Shown here: piece after piece, positions 39,901 through 50,179 of the stretch
How positions within the stretch are numbered: position 1 is the stretch's first letter
Layout: each line of letters opens with the position of its first letter
From: Methanobrevibacter arboriphilus
Lineage (GTDB): Archaea; Methanobacteriota; Methanobacteria; Methanobacteriales; Methanobacteriaceae
Assembly (NCBI RefSeq): GCF_019669925.1
Contig: NZ_AP019779.1
Span: 2,225,001 to 2,289,000, forward strand
Direction of reading: 5' to 3'
Length of the DNA stretch: 64,000 bases
The notes under the pieces: generated by a model
What the model saw: only the letters and a program-made list of their open reading frames with translations
Databases searched by the model: none
Told to the model about the DNA's origin: nothing
Program-made: the position numbers and the translations under genes

Positions 39901-40400
39901 AAAACAGATTAATAGGTAATATTTTTTTGTTTAATATTTTTAAATTATTTTTTATTAAAATTTTCAGGGAGATTTAATTTTTTCTCTTTTTTTATTTTTC
40001 TTTTTTATTTCTTGATTTCCTTATATATTCTCTAAATTTTTCATTTAGTTATATTTAATTAATTTACTTGTATTAATTATATATAGTAACTTTTTTGCAA
40101 GATTATAAAGGTTATATAATTATTACATGCTAATTTTAGGCAAACCAAAACTTTTTATATTAGTAATATCATAAATATATTATCAAATATATTAAATAAT
40201 TTTAGATTAACAAGATTAAAAAATTAAATAATTAAATAAATTAACTAAATTATTTTTAAAAATATCAGGAATATTTTTAATAATAAAGTTGAAATTAATC
40301 AATATTATAAATTACTAAAGATTAATAAATATTAAAAATTAATAAAAATTACTAAAATTATTATATTATTTAACATTAATTCATATATTCGGTGATTTTC
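39901..40400. other. intergenic region upstream of the DtxR-family gene
   Basis: 500 bp holding the operator/TATA candidate at 40134-40160; the rest is AT-rich with repeated ATTAATAAA-type units. GGTGAT at 40391-40396 is the ribosome-binding site. Confidence 0.5.
40134..40160 (+). promoter_or_regulatory. candidate iron-regulator operator next to TATA box
   Basis: TTTTAGGCAAACCAAAA (40134-40150) is an imperfect inverted repeat resembling the TTAGG-n-CCTAA sites bound by DtxR-family iron regulators. It is followed by TTTTTATATTA (about 40152-40162), a TATA box. It lies about 250 bp before a DtxR-family gene, so autoregulation is plausible but not shown. Confidence 0.4.
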
Positions 40401-41117
40401 ATGTCAAATAAAGAGCTTAGTGAGAATATAGAGGAATATTTAGAAGTTTTATATAAATATGGAGATAAAGAAACCTATGTTTCAACAACAAAAATTTCTA
40501 AAATGTTAGAGATAGCTCCTGGTAGTGTTACTCAGATGCTAAAAAAATTAGAAGATTTAGGTTATATTAACTATATTCCATATAAAGGTGCTAACTTATC
40601 AGATAAAGGATTTAAAGTAGCTCAAAAAATCACAAGAAAACATAGAATACTTGAAAAATTCCTCACTGATGTATTAAAAGTAAAACCTGAAAATGTCCAT
40701 ATACAAGCTTGTGATATGGAACATTCATTGTCAGATGAAGCTGAAAGAGCAATGTGTCACATATTAGAACACCCTGATTTTTGTCCAGATGAAAAACCAA
40801 TTCCTCCATGTGATTTTGATTTTAGCTCTTGTCAAGATTGTGTAAATGAAGAAAAAGACATTGAAGAAATTGGTGTGAGAAAGTCTAATTTAATTTCAAT
40901 TGTAGATCTTTATACTAATGAAAAAGCTGAAGTTTCATTTATTAGAGGCAATTCTGATGTTTTAAAGAAGCTAATGTCATTAGGTATAGCTATTGGAACT
41001 CAAGTCAAACTCAATGAAATAGATGAAAATAAATCTTCTTTGAATATTTCTGTTAATGGAACAGACATAAATCTTCCAGGAAATATAGCTAATAATATCT
41101 TTGTAAGTATTTTATAA
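40401..41117 (+). CDS. DtxR/MntR-family metal-dependent transcriptional regulator
   Basis: 238 residues from the ATG at 40401; the GTG at 40392 is part of the GGTGAT ribosome-binding site. The N-terminal winged helix (TTKISKMLEIAPGSVTQMLK, KLEDLGYINYIPYKGANLSD) is followed by the dimerisation and metal-binding domain (KHRILEKFLTDVLKVKPENV, ACDMEHSLSDEAERAMCHIL) with the expected Cys, Glu and His ligands. A C-terminal FeoA/SH3-like domain (about 160-238) follows. It should sense Fe2+ or Mn2+ and repress metal-uptake genes. CDFDFSSCQDC near 145 adds Cys residues often seen in archaeal members. Confidence 0.92.
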   Translation: MSNKELSENIEEYLEVLYKYGDKETYVSTTKISKMLEIAPGSVTQMLKKLEDLGYINYIPYKGANLSDKGFKVAQKITRKHRILEKFLTDVLKVKPENVHIQACDMEHSLSDEAERAMCHILEHPDFCPDEKPIPPCDFDFSSCQDCVNEEKDIEEIGVRKSNLISIVDLYTNEKAEVSFIRGNSDVLKKLMSLGIAIGTQVKLNEIDENKSSLNISVNGTDINLPGNIANNIFVSIL

Positions 41118-41320
41118 ATTTAATTTTTTTATAGATTTAATTTTTTCATTTTTATTTTTAGTAATCTTTTTTTAAATTTCATTCTTTAATTTATTTATTA
41201 GTTCTTTATAATATTCTGTCTGTATTAGCTATTTATTTTAATATAATTTATAAATAGATTAACTAAAACTGAAAAAGTGATTAAGGGACTTTTAAATATA
41301 ACTAATAAATAAGATCTGTT

Positions 41321-41598
41321 GAAGGTGAAAGTCTTGGTCTAAACAAGGAAAAATTAGGTTTATTATGCTTTAACAAAGCCAAAGGTTGTTAGAGATTTTT
41401 ATGAAAATGATACTCTTATTGTAATGACTCGTGAGTTAACAGAATCTCCTAATAAAAATAGAACTATTGATTAGGAGAAAAAAGGGGCATGAGTGAAAAT
41501 AAGGACAATAGGGAGGATATTAATTAAAAAAATGTAATTATTCTCCTGACGAATCTCCTTCTGCAATTTAAATTGTCATCCAACAATGTGAAAAATAG
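41321..41598 (+). pseudogene. decayed hsdR C-terminus (type I restriction subunit)
   Basis: Fragments in three frames reconstruct the end of a type I restriction R subunit. They are ESLGLNKEKLG (41330 onward), YYALTKPKVVRDFYENDTLI followed by VMTRELTESPNKNRTID (to 41471), and NYSPDESPSAI then IVIQQCEK (to 41595). The homologous sequence has NRTIDW where a TAG (41472-41474) now stands, and AIEIVIQQCE where a TAA (41569-41571) replaces Glu. At least two frameshifts and several stops make it non-functional. The rest of hsdR and the hsdM/hsdS genes are absent. It directly precedes a DUF1016 nuclease, which often accompanies restriction loci. Confidence 0.75.
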
Positions 41599-41773
41599 GC
41601 TTATCATGATTTTAAATCATATTAAAGTTTTTTAAAATATTACTTTTCAAATGCTTTATTGGTGAAATCTAATTAGTTATTATTAATAGAATTTTTAGTA
41701 TGTAATAAAATTTAATGAAGAAATAATCTGTTTAATTTTTTAAAAAAGATTAGTTATTTATAGGGTTGGAAAA

Positions 41774-42760
41774 ATGACAAATACAAATATAAATAAATTT
41801 CATCAAGAAGATTTTACTAATATTCTAAAAATGATTAAAAAATCTCAAATATCTGCTTTAAAAAGTGTTAATACTGAGTTAATAGACCTTTATTGGAATA
41901 TAGGTAAATTTATCCATCAACGTGTAGAGAAATCAAATTGGGGACAATCTGTTGTAAAACAATTAGCAGATTATCTGAAAAAAGCTGATCCAAGCTTGAA
42001 AGGGTTTTCAAGACAGAATCTATGGAGAATGAAACAATTTTATGAAACTTATAAAGACCACCAAAAACTCTCAGCACTGCTGAGAGAAATTACATGGACA
42101 AATAATGTAGCTATTTTTTCTCGATGTAAAACTATTGATGAACGAGAATTTTATATATATCAAAGCAAAAAGGAAAAATGGAGTTCTAGAGAACTTGATA
42201 GACAAATTTCATCAAGTTTATATGAAAGAATGATGATTTCTAATAATAAAATTTCTTCAAAATTAAAAGAAGTTTATCCTAAATCAGCGAGTTATTTTAA
42301 AGATGATTATGTTTTTGAATTCCTTGATTTAGAAGATCATTCAGAAAATCAACTTCAGAAAGCATTAATTAAAAATTTAAAAAAATTTATTCTTGAACTA
42401 GGCCGTGATTTCTTATTTGTAGGAAAAGAGTACAGAATTCAAGTGGGGAATAATGATTTTTATATAGATTTACTTTTTTTCAATAGAGAATTGCAATGTT
42501 TAGTAGCTTTTGAATTAAAAACAGATAAATTTAAACCAGAACATTTAGGACAATTGAATTTTTATTTAGAAGCTTTAGATAGAGATGTTAAAAAAGAACA
42601 AGAAAATCCCAGTATAGGTATATTATTATGTAGAGATAAAGATGATACTGTTGTAGAATATGCAATAAGTAGAAGCCTTTCTCCATCTATGGTGTCCCAA
42701 TATCGAACAAAGTTACCTGATAAGAAATTATTAAAGGAAAAATTAAATCAGATCTTATGA
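41774..42760 (+). CDS. DUF1016 (YhcG-type) PDDEXK nuclease-domain protein
   Basis: 328 residues, intact. The N-terminal DUF1016 domain (ELIDLYWNIGKFIHQRVEKS, GFSRQNLWRMKQFYETYKDH) precedes a C-terminal PD-(D/E)XK nuclease-like domain (GRDFLFVGKEYRIQVGNNDF, then DLLFFNRELQCLVAFELKTD; Asp in YIDLLFF, Glu and Lys in FELKTD). Such proteins occur in defence islands, often beside type I restriction genes. The adjacent hsdR debris fits: this may be the survivor of a lost restriction module. It may act on DNA; the substrate is not established. A GGGTTGG site precedes the ATG. Confidence 0.9.
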   Translation: MTNTNINKFHQEDFTNILKMIKKSQISALKSVNTELIDLYWNIGKFIHQRVEKSNWGQSVVKQLADYLKKADPSLKGFSRQNLWRMKQFYETYKDHQKLSALLREITWTNNVAIFSRCKTIDEREFYIYQSKKEKWSSRELDRQISSSLYERMMISNNKISSKLKEVYPKSASYFKDDYVFEFLDLEDHSENQLQKALIKNLKKFILELGRDFLFVGKEYRIQVGNNDFYIDLLFFNRELQCLVAFELKTDKFKPEHLGQLNFYLEALDRDVKKEQENPSIGILLCRDKDDTVVEYAISRSLSPSMVSQYRTKLPDKKLLKEKLNQIL

Positions 42761-43078
42761 TTCTTAAAATTCTAAAAGATAAAAATTAACAAAAAATAAA
42801 AGTTTTAAAACAAAAATATTGAAAAATATTAAATTGGTTCTTAAATTATATTCTAATTCCATTTTCAGAATTATTAGATTCTATCTTTATAATTGTATAA
42901 AATATTCTTCATAATTTTAATTCTTTATCAACTGATTATTATACAATAGCTAAATTTATTAATAAGAATTATTATAATTATGTTTATTATAAAAAATTAA
43001 TATTGATTATAAGTTAATAATGTTTATAAAAATGTTTATAGGTATGTTATAAATTAAAAATAGAAGGTTGTGAAGCTA
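42761..43078. other. AT-rich intergenic region before lysC
   Basis: About 320 bp with nothing recognisable except GAAGGT (43063-43068), the probable ribosome-binding site of the next gene. Confidence 0.4.
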
Positions 43079-44299
43079 GTGGAACTAATAATAGCTAAGT
43101 TCGGAGGAACTTCGATAGGTAATGGAAAAAAAATAAGAAAAGCAGCCCAATCAGTTGTTAATGAATATATGAAAGGCAACAAGGTAGTTGTAGTGGTATC
43201 TGCAATTAATAAAACAACTGACAACCTTATAAAGATTGTTGAAGATTCTGTGGATTCTAATGTTACTGATAAACAAATGGCAGAGATATTATCTATGGGT
43301 GAAATGACTAGTGTAAGAGTAATGTCTTCTGTAATTGAATCTTTAGGTGTTAAATCTGAATATATTGATCCTTATTCTGATGAATGGCCTCTTTTAACAG
43401 ATAATAAAGTTATTGAAGCTAGAATTGATTTTAAAGCTTCAGAACTTATGAGCAAAGAATTGAATAGGATATTAGATCAAGGAATAATTCCTGTTGTTTG
43501 TGGATTTTTAGGTAAAGGGCCTGATGGTGAAATAACTACTCTTGGTCGTGGTGGAAGTGATATTACAGCTTTTCTTTTAGGGCATTCTTTAAATGCTGAT
43601 GAGGTAATAATCGTCACTGATGTTGATGGTGTAATGTCCACTGATCCAAATAAAATCCAAAAAGCTAAAAAGCTTGATAAGATATCTGTAGAAGAAATGA
43701 GAGATTTAGCTACTCATGGAGCTCAAGTGCTTCATCCACATGCTTTGAGATATAAGGATCCTTTGATTAATGCAAAAATTATAAGTCATGAGTATGGTGA
43801 TCTTTCTAATACTGGAACTACTATTGTAGGTCCTTATGAAGGGGAAATGATGAAGACTACTATGTTATATCCTGAACCAATATCTGTTGTAGCTATTGTT
43901 GGTGATGGTATGCTTAAAAAGCCAGGTTTGCTTTCAAAAATAACCACAATTTTAGCTAAAAATGATATAAATATATTTGGTATTTCTGCTGGTCAAAATT
44001 CTGTGACTATTTTTATTAATAAAAAGAATTCTGATGAGGCTTATCATTTATTACATGATATGGTTATTGATTCTGAGGAACTTAGTTCTCTCTCCCTTGG
44101 TAAAGAGATAGCTATGTTAACTCTAGTTAGTCCTGACTTTATTGAAACTCCAGGTATTATATCAGATATTACAGTTCCATTAAGAGAAAACAATATTAAT
44201 ATTGTTGAGATATCTTCTTCTCAAACTGCTGTTGTTATCTTTGTAGAATGGGCAGATGGGGAAAAAGCTTTTGAATTAGTTAAAGATGTTTTAGAATAA
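43079..44299 (+). CDS. lysC: aspartate kinase
   Basis: About 407 residues. Phosphorylates aspartate, the first step towards lysine, threonine and methionine. N-terminal kinase domain with [49 protein letters not shown] and [13 protein letters not shown]. Two C-terminal ACT domains (about 265-405; [40 protein letters not shown]) suggest feedback control by an amino acid. GTG at 43079 is chosen because GAAGGT lies 10 bp before it; GTG at 43070 is too close to that site. It heads a same-strand series lysC-dapA-dapB-asd with spacers of 190-260 bp. Confidence 0.95.
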   Translation: MELIIAKFGGTSIGNGKKIRKAAQSVVNEYMKGNKVVVVVSAINKTTDNLIKIVEDSVDSNVTDKQMAEILSMGEMTSVRVMSSVIESLGVKSEYIDPYSDEWPLLTDNKVIEARIDFKASELMSKELNRILDQGIIPVVCGFLGKGPDGEITTLGRGGSDITAFLLGHSLNADEVIIVTDVDGVMSTDPNKIQKAKKLDKISVEEMRDLATHGAQVLHPHALRYKDPLINAKIISHEYGDLSNTGTTIVGPYEGEMMKTTMLYPEPISVVAIVGDGMLKKPGLLSKITTILAKNDINIFGISAGQNSVTIFINKKNSDEAYHLLHDMVIDSEELSSLSLGKEIAMLTLVSPDFIETPGIISDITVPLRENNINIVEISSSQTAVVIFVEWADGEKAFELVKDVLE

Positions 44300-44330
44300 T
44301 ATTAAAAATTAATATATTCGAATTTATTTA

Positions 44331-44460
44331 AAATTATTTAGAATTATTTTAAGCTATTTTAAATTAGTTTAAATTATTTAGAATTATTTTAAGCTATTTT
44401 AAATTAGTTTAAATTATTTAGAATTATTCTAAGCTATTTTAAATTAGTTTAAATTATTTA
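44331..44460 (+). repeat. 40-bp tandem repeat, 3.25 copies
   Basis: Copies at 44331-44370, 44371-44410 and 44411-44450, plus ten bases of a fourth. Each is AAATTATTTA + GAATTATTTT + AAGCTATTTT + AAATTAGTTT; the third copy has one T-to-C change. It fills the spacer between lysC and dapA. The near-identity points to recent expansion. No function is evident. Confidence 0.9.
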
Positions 44461-44505
44461 AAATTATATTAAAATGTGAAAAATTAAAAATATGAGGGGA
44501 AAAAT

Positions 44506-45399
44506 ATGAATTTTGAAGGTACAGCAGTAGCTATGATTACACCTTTTACAGAAGATAATGAAGTTGATGAAGATGGGTATAGAGAAAATATTAACTTCCT
44601 GATTGAAAATGGTGTAGATGGTTTATTAGCTGCTGGAACAACTGGGGAATCAGCTACTATAACGATTCCTGAACAAAAAAGACTTATTGATATTTTAATT
44701 GAAGAAGTTGATGGAAGAGTTCAAACAATTGCAGGTGCAGGAAGTAACTCAACACAAGATGCATTGGAGCTTGTTCAATATGCAGAAAGTGCTGGTGCAG
44801 ATATGGCACTTGTTATAACTCCTTATTATAATAAACCACAACCTCATGGGCTCATTGAACATTATAAATCCATAAACAATAATTCAGATATTCCAATCAT
44901 TGTTTATAATGTTCCTAGTCGTACTGGTACTGATATTGATCCTGAAACTATAACTGCTGTAGCAGGATTAGATAATGTTGTTGCTATAAAAGAAGCAAAC
45001 CCAGATCTTGACAAAATGTCTAAAACTCGAAAAACATTAATTGAAGCTGATTTAGAGGATGAATTTTCTATACTTTCTGGAAATGATGATCTTACTGTTC
45101 CTATGATGTCACTTGGAGCAAAAGGTGTTATTAGTGTTGTAGCTAATGTTGATCCTTTTAGAATGAGTCAAATGGTTAATAATTGTTTGGATGGTAGCTA
45201 TGAAAAAGCTATGGATCTACACTATGAATTATATAATCTTATGAAAGTTTTATTTATTGAAAGTAATCCTGTTCCAACTAAAGTTGCTTTGAAAATGTTA
45301 GGAAGGCCTTCTGGAGATATAAGATTACCTCTTGCTCCATTAAAAGATGAAAATAGGTTAAAGGTTAAACAGGTTTTAAATGATTTAGAATTATTATAA
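44506..45399 (+). CDS. dapA: 4-hydroxy-tetrahydrodipicolinate synthase
   Basis: 297 residues. Condenses aspartate semialdehyde with pyruvate, the first step committed to lysine. Motifs: [10 protein letters not shown] at the start, [33 protein letters not shown] (catalytic Tyr in YYNKP), [10 protein letters not shown], and [11 protein letters not shown] with the Schiff-base Lys. GAGGGG lies before the ATG. Part of the lysC-dapA-dapB-asd series. Confidence 0.97.
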   Translation: MNFEGTAVAMITPFTEDNEVDEDGYRENINFLIENGVDGLLAAGTTGESATITIPEQKRLIDILIEEVDGRVQTIAGAGSNSTQDALELVQYAESAGADMALVITPYYNKPQPHGLIEHYKSINNNSDIPIIVYNVPSRTGTDIDPETITAVAGLDNVVAIKEANPDLDKMSKTRKTLIEADLEDEFSILSGNDDLTVPMMSLGAKGVISVVANVDPFRMSQMVNNCLDGSYEKAMDLHYELYNLMKVLFIESNPVPTKVALKMLGRPSGDIRLPLAPLKDENRLKVKQVLNDLELL

Positions 45400-45661
45400 T
45401 CTAAGATCATTATAATCTAAGATTATTTTAGTTTAAAGGTTACTATAATTTAAAGATTATTCTAATCTAAGATTATTTTAATTTAAGGGTTATTAATTTA
45501 TAGAATATTATAATTTAGAATTATTATTAAGCTTAAAATTATTATATTTTAAATATTACTAAATTTAAAAATATTACTTGACTTAAGATTGATAAACTTA
45601 AAAATAAAGATTATATAAAAAGTTATTAATATTATAAAAAATTACTAAGGGTGTTATATTT

Positions 45662-46483
45662 ATGTTAAAAGTTGCTGTAACTGGAGCTGGTGGGAGAATG
45701 GGCTCTGGTATTATTAAAAAAATCCTTGAACAGGATGATATTGAAGTAGTAGCTGCTATTGAAATACCAAATACTCCTCTTGAGGGAAAAGATATTGGAG
45801 AGGTTATTGGAATTGGTAGTATTGGTGTTAAAACTAATGGAGCTCAAAATTTAGAGGCTGTCCTTAAAGATGCAAAACCAGATGTTTTAGTAGACTTTAC
45901 AATAGCTAATGCTGCATTCGAAACAGTAAAAATAGCTGCTTCACTTGGTGTTAATATTGTTGTTGGAACTACTGGTTTTACAGATGAACAATCTATGGAA
46001 ATAGCTAATATTGTTGAAAGATCTAATATAAAAGCTGTTGTTTCTTCAAATATGGCCATAGGTGTTAATGTTTTCTTTAAAGTCTTACGTGATTTAACTC
46101 CAATTCTAAATGATTTTGACATTGAAATTATTGAAGCTCATCATAATAAAAAGAAAGATTCTCCTTCTGGAACAGCTATGACTGCTTTTGAGACAATAGC
46201 TGATTCTCTTGAAAGAAATGCTGATGAAGTTTGCGTTTATGGTAGGCAAGGTCTTGTAGGTGAACGGACTAAAGAGGAAATTGGTCTTCATGCTATACGT
46301 GGTGGGGATATTGTTGGTGATCATACTGTAATGTTTATAGGTGATGGTGAACGCCTTGAAATTACTCATAGAGCTCATACAAGAGAAGTTTTCATAGCAG
46401 GGGTTATGAGATCTTTAAGGTTTATTATGAACTCTGAATCTGGTAAAGTTAGTGATATGGCTGATGTTTTAGGGATTAAATAA
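45662..46483 (+). CDS. dapB: 4-hydroxy-tetrahydrodipicolinate reductase
   Basis: 273 residues. Reduces the DapA product with NAD(P)H. Motifs: VAVTGAGGRMGSGIIKK nucleotide-binding loop, DFTIANAAFETVK, GTTGFTDEQ, the signature EAHHNKKKDSPSGTA with catalytic His and Lys, and RGGDIVGDHTVMFIGDGE. AGGGTG precedes the ATG. The downstream lysine enzymes (probably the DapL aminotransferase route, as in other methanogens) are not in the window. Confidence 0.97.
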   Translation: MLKVAVTGAGGRMGSGIIKKILEQDDIEVVAAIEIPNTPLEGKDIGEVIGIGSIGVKTNGAQNLEAVLKDAKPDVLVDFTIANAAFETVKIAASLGVNIVVGTTGFTDEQSMEIANIVERSNIKAVVSSNMAIGVNVFFKVLRDLTPILNDFDIEIIEAHHNKKKDSPSGTAMTAFETIADSLERNADEVCVYGRQGLVGERTKEEIGLHAIRGGDIVGDHTVMFIGDGERLEITHRAHTREVFIAGVMRSLRFIMNSESGKVSDMADVLGIK

Positions 46484-46669
46484 TTAAATAAATAATTAAA
46501 TAAATATTTTTAATTAATAGTTTCAAAAAATAAGTTTAAATAAATAATTTTATTAATAATTTCATTAATAATCTTATTTATAGTTTAAATAATAGTTTTA
46601 ATTAATAGTTTTAGATAACAGTCTTAATATTTGGTTTATTAAAATCTTAATGGTTTATTTGGTGATGAA

Positions 46670-47719
46670 ATGGTAAATGTAGGAGTACTTGGTGCAACTG
46701 GAATGGTCGGACAAAGATTTATTCAACTTTTGGATAAACACCCTGATTTTGAAATAACTGCTTTAGCAGCTTCTTCTCGTTCAGCTGGTAAAAGATATGA
46801 AGATGCTACAACATGGTATCTTGATGATGCTATGCCAGAATCTGTAAAAGATATTGTTGTATCAGAGACTGATCCTTCTTCAATAAGTAATGATGTTGAT
46901 ATACTGTTTTCATCTCTTCCTACTGAAAATGCAGCTGTTGTAGAGCCAAAATTTGCAGAAAAATTTATAGTTGCATCTAATGCAAGTGCAATGAGAATGG
47001 AAAAAGATGTTCCTCTTGTAATTCCAGAGGTCAACCATGAATTTTTAGATATTATAGAAGTTCAGCAAAAAAATAGAGGTTGGGATGGTTTCATAGTTAC
47101 TAATCCTAATTGTAGTACTATTGCATTAACATTAACTTTAAAACCAATTTATGATAATTATGATATAAATAGAGTGTATGTATCTACTATGCAAGCTGTT
47201 TCTGGTGCTGGTTATAATGGAGTTCCTTCAATGGCTATTGTGGATAATCTAGTTCCTTTTATTGGTGGTGAAGAAGAGAAAATGGAAAGTGAAACACTTC
47301 ATTTACTTGGAACTCTTGATGGATTAGAAGTTAAACCTGCTCAATTCGGTCTTACAGCATCTTGTCATAGGGTAGCTGTTTTAGATGGTCATACTGAATC
47401 AGTCTTCATTGAATTAGATCAAGATATTAATATAGATGATATAAAAAATGACATGGCTAATTTCAAATCTCTTCCTCAAGAATTAGATTTATATTCTGCT
47501 CCAAAAAACCCAGTTATTGTTAAAGAGGAAGATAATAGGCCTCAACCAAGAATGGATAGGAATGCTGATGGTGGAATGGCTGTAACTGTTGGAAGGCTTA
47601 GAAAAGATCCTGTGTTTGATAATAGTTTTAAGTATGTTTTAGTTGGCCATAATACTATTCGTGGTGCGGCTGGAGCTTCTATTTTGAATGCTGAATTGAT
47701 TAATAAAACTATTTTATAA
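46670..47719 (+). CDS. asd: aspartate-semialdehyde dehydrogenase
   Basis: 349 residues, archaeal/fungal-type. Reduces aspartyl phosphate with NADPH to the semialdehyde that DapA uses. Motifs: VGVLGATGMVGQRFIQLL at the N-terminus, NASAMRM, IVTNPNCSTIALTLTLKP with the catalytic Cys, and LTASCHRVAVLDGHTESVF with the catalytic His. GGTGAT precedes the ATG. It is last in the lysC-dapA-dapB-asd series, although its reaction comes second. Confidence 0.97.
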   Translation: MVNVGVLGATGMVGQRFIQLLDKHPDFEITALAASSRSAGKRYEDATTWYLDDAMPESVKDIVVSETDPSSISNDVDILFSSLPTENAAVVEPKFAEKFIVASNASAMRMEKDVPLVIPEVNHEFLDIIEVQQKNRGWDGFIVTNPNCSTIALTLTLKPIYDNYDINRVYVSTMQAVSGAGYNGVPSMAIVDNLVPFIGGEEEKMESETLHLLGTLDGLEVKPAQFGLTASCHRVAVLDGHTESVFIELDQDINIDDIKNDMANFKSLPQELDLYSAPKNPVIVKEEDNRPQPRMDRNADGGMAVTVGRLRKDPVFDNSFKYVLVGHNTIRGAAGASILNAELINKTIL

Positions 47720-48545
47720 TCTTTAAATATTCTTAACTTATATAATCTTTATAATTTATATAATTCTATAAGATTTTTAAGATTTACAATGTTTTAATTC
47801 ATAATATTTTATCATATAATTTTAATTTATATTATTTTAATTCGTATTATCCAAATTCTTATTATTTTAATTTTTATATTATTATCTTAATTTTTATTTT
47901 CTTAATTTTTATTTTTTATAATTATATTCCTTTTTTTATTTTAAGAGCTTTAATTAACTATATAAATCAAATAAGTATATATATGATTTTTAATAAATAT
48001 TTTATTATTTAAGATTATGATTGAAATTATAATAATATTATAATTAATATAATTAAATAATATCTATATTTGATAAAATAAAATTAATAATTAATAATAA
48101 TTAATAATAATTAATAATAATTAATACTAAAATTATTAATACAATTAGTAATAAGATCAATAATAAAATTAGTAATAAAATTTACAATGGTTTTAATAAT
48201 AAATTTAATTATAATACATTTAATTAAGATTATCTAATTAAAAATAACTTTAATTAATAATAGCTTTAATTAAAAATTGATTAATCAAAGTGGATTTAAT
48301 AAAAATAGATTTAATCAAATAAATCTAATCAAAATAGATCTAAACCTTGCAATAATAGCTTTATTAATAATGTTTATTAAAAATAATGTTAAAAATGATA
48401 TTTATTAGAAATAATGTTATGAATAATGATTATTAGAAATAATGTTAGAAATAATATTTATTAGAAATAATGTTTATTAAAATTAATAATATTAAACATC
48501 ACACTTTTTATTATATATCATCTTTATTAGGGACTTTGGGATATT
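47720..48545. other. AT-rich intergenic region with microsatellites
   Basis: About 825 bp. AATTAATAATAATTAATAAT-type repeats occupy 48085-48130, and TTATTAGAAATAATG repeats occupy 48370-48480. No gene, RNA or clear promoter was identified. Confidence 0.6.
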
Positions 48546-50039
48546 ATGGTAGAAAAAGATAAAGAGAAGGTTAAATTACAAAATCTTGTTAAATCTTGCT
48601 TATTAGAGATAAATGAACTTAAAATAGATCTCATGAATCTTGAAAATGAAAAAAATCTTTTAAAAAATGATGAGGCTGTTGAAAAGTTAGAATCCATTGT
48701 TAAAGAGAAAGAATCTGTTATTTCAAATTTAAATGTTGATTTAAATAATTTAAAAGTAGATATTAGTAATAAGGAAAACATAATAAAGAACCAAGAATTA
48801 AAAATCGAGGATCTTAGTAATTTTAAGGATTCTTTTGATGATATAAGAACCACCCTTGAAAAAGATCTTAAAAAATTTAAAACAGAAGAACTTAAAGAAT
48901 ATAATGAAAAAATTGAATCTTCATTAGCTACTATTGTTGAAAAAGATAAGAAGATCAATGCTCTTTTAGATGAAATAGAGTCTTATAAAGAGAAAATAAA
49001 TGATTTAGAAAGTAATATTGCTAGTAAAGATAATTTAATAGGGATGCAAAGAGAGATTGACAATAAAGAAAGTGAAATTAAGTTATTAAAAGCAGCTTCT
49101 GTAGATCAAGAAGTTTTCAAGTCTATTAAAAAAGAGTTAGAAGATAAAAAAATTAGAATTAAAGAGTTAGAAGATTTTCAGTCATCCTTTGAAGAAATAA
49201 AATTGTCTTATGAAGATAAATTATTTGATAAAGATAAAAGGATTGAGGAATTAGAAAAAATTCAATTATCTTTTGATGATATTAAAACTTCTCTTGAAAA
49301 GGATATTGAACAATATAAAAATAAAGAACTTGAAGAAATTAATTCTAAACTTCAATCTGCTCTTGATAAGATTGTTGAGAAAGATAACAAGATTAAATCT
49401 TTGATTAATCAGATCAATGATAAAAAACTAGAAATCAAGGAAATTAAGGATAATAATGTTTCTAAATTAGATTATGATCGATTGAAAGATGAAATTAATA
49501 TTAAAGATTCGAAAATTCAAAGGTTAGAGGAAATAAAAGGATTATTTTCAGATTTAGATAAAAATTATGCTGATAAACCACAGGATTCTTTAGGTAAATC
49601 AGTTGGGTCTGATTCTGAAGCATTAATTAGTGAAAAATCCTTTGAAAAAGTAGATGAATTGAATAATATTCAGAATGAAGATAATATTAGTAAGATTAAA
49701 GAAACTGAAAATGAGATAAAAAGACTTAAGAATGAATTAAACTCATGTAAACAAGTTAATAAAGAGCTGGAGTCTATAAAAGATAATTATAAAAAATTAA
49801 CTTCTTCTCCAAAAAAAGATTTAACCTCTTTCCAATCTCAGATTTATTATTTAATTCCTGATGAACCTATGGATTCTCAGGAAATTCATAATTACATTCA
49901 AAAAACATCTTTTAAAGATATTTCTTATAATAACATAACTAATATTATTTGGGGTCTAGAAAGAAAAGGTTATTTAAAACCTGAAAACCCAGAAAAACCT
50001 AATGAAACTAAATGGATTAAGATAAACAAATTAAAATAA
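48546..50039 (+). CDS. long coiled-coil protein with C-terminal winged-helix-like domain
   Basis: 497 residues. Residues about 1-415 are almost entirely charged heptads (Lys/Glu/Asp/Ile/Leu), with a recurring module near KDKKINALLDEIESYKEK, KIVEKDNKIKSLINQIND and SFDDIRTTLEKDLKKFK, so internal duplication is likely. Residues about 420-497 form a compact domain (SFQSQIYYLIPDEPMDSQEI, HNYIQKTSFKDISYNNITNI, IWGLERKGYLKPENP) that looks like a winged helix. There is no membrane segment or ATPase motif, so it is not an SMC protein. It could be a structural or DNA-associated protein. I do not recognise the family. Confidence 0.75.
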   Translation: MVEKDKEKVKLQNLVKSCLLEINELKIDLMNLENEKNLLKNDEAVEKLESIVKEKESVISNLNVDLNNLKVDISNKENIIKNQELKIEDLSNFKDSFDDIRTTLEKDLKKFKTEELKEYNEKIESSLATIVEKDKKINALLDEIESYKEKINDLESNIASKDNLIGMQREIDNKESEIKLLKAASVDQEVFKSIKKELEDKKIRIKELEDFQSSFEEIKLSYEDKLFDKDKRIEELEKIQLSFDDIKTSLEKDIEQYKNKELEEINSKLQSALDKIVEKDNKIKSLINQINDKKLEIKEIKDNNVSKLDYDRLKDEINIKDSKIQRLEEIKGLFSDLDKNYADKPQDSLGKSVGSDSEALISEKSFEKVDELNNIQNEDNISKIKETENEIKRLKNELNSCKQVNKELESIKDNYKKLTSSPKKDLTSFQSQIYYLIPDEPMDSQEIHNYIQKTSFKDISYNNITNIIWGLERKGYLKPENPEKPNETKWIKINKLK

Positions 50040-50179
50040 ACAAATTAAAATAAATAAATTAAAATAAATAAATTAAAATAAATAAATTTTAATAAATTCA
50101 AATACTTTTTTATTAATTATTTTTAAAGATATTAATTTCTTATTCATTCATATTCTGCTTGTTTTGTATTTTTCATAAT

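Noticed and set aside
42761-43078. Lysine riboswitch before lysC
   Set aside because: The leader is featureless AT-rich DNA with none of the conserved junction motifs. The spacers before dapA and cobQ likewise show no riboswitch.
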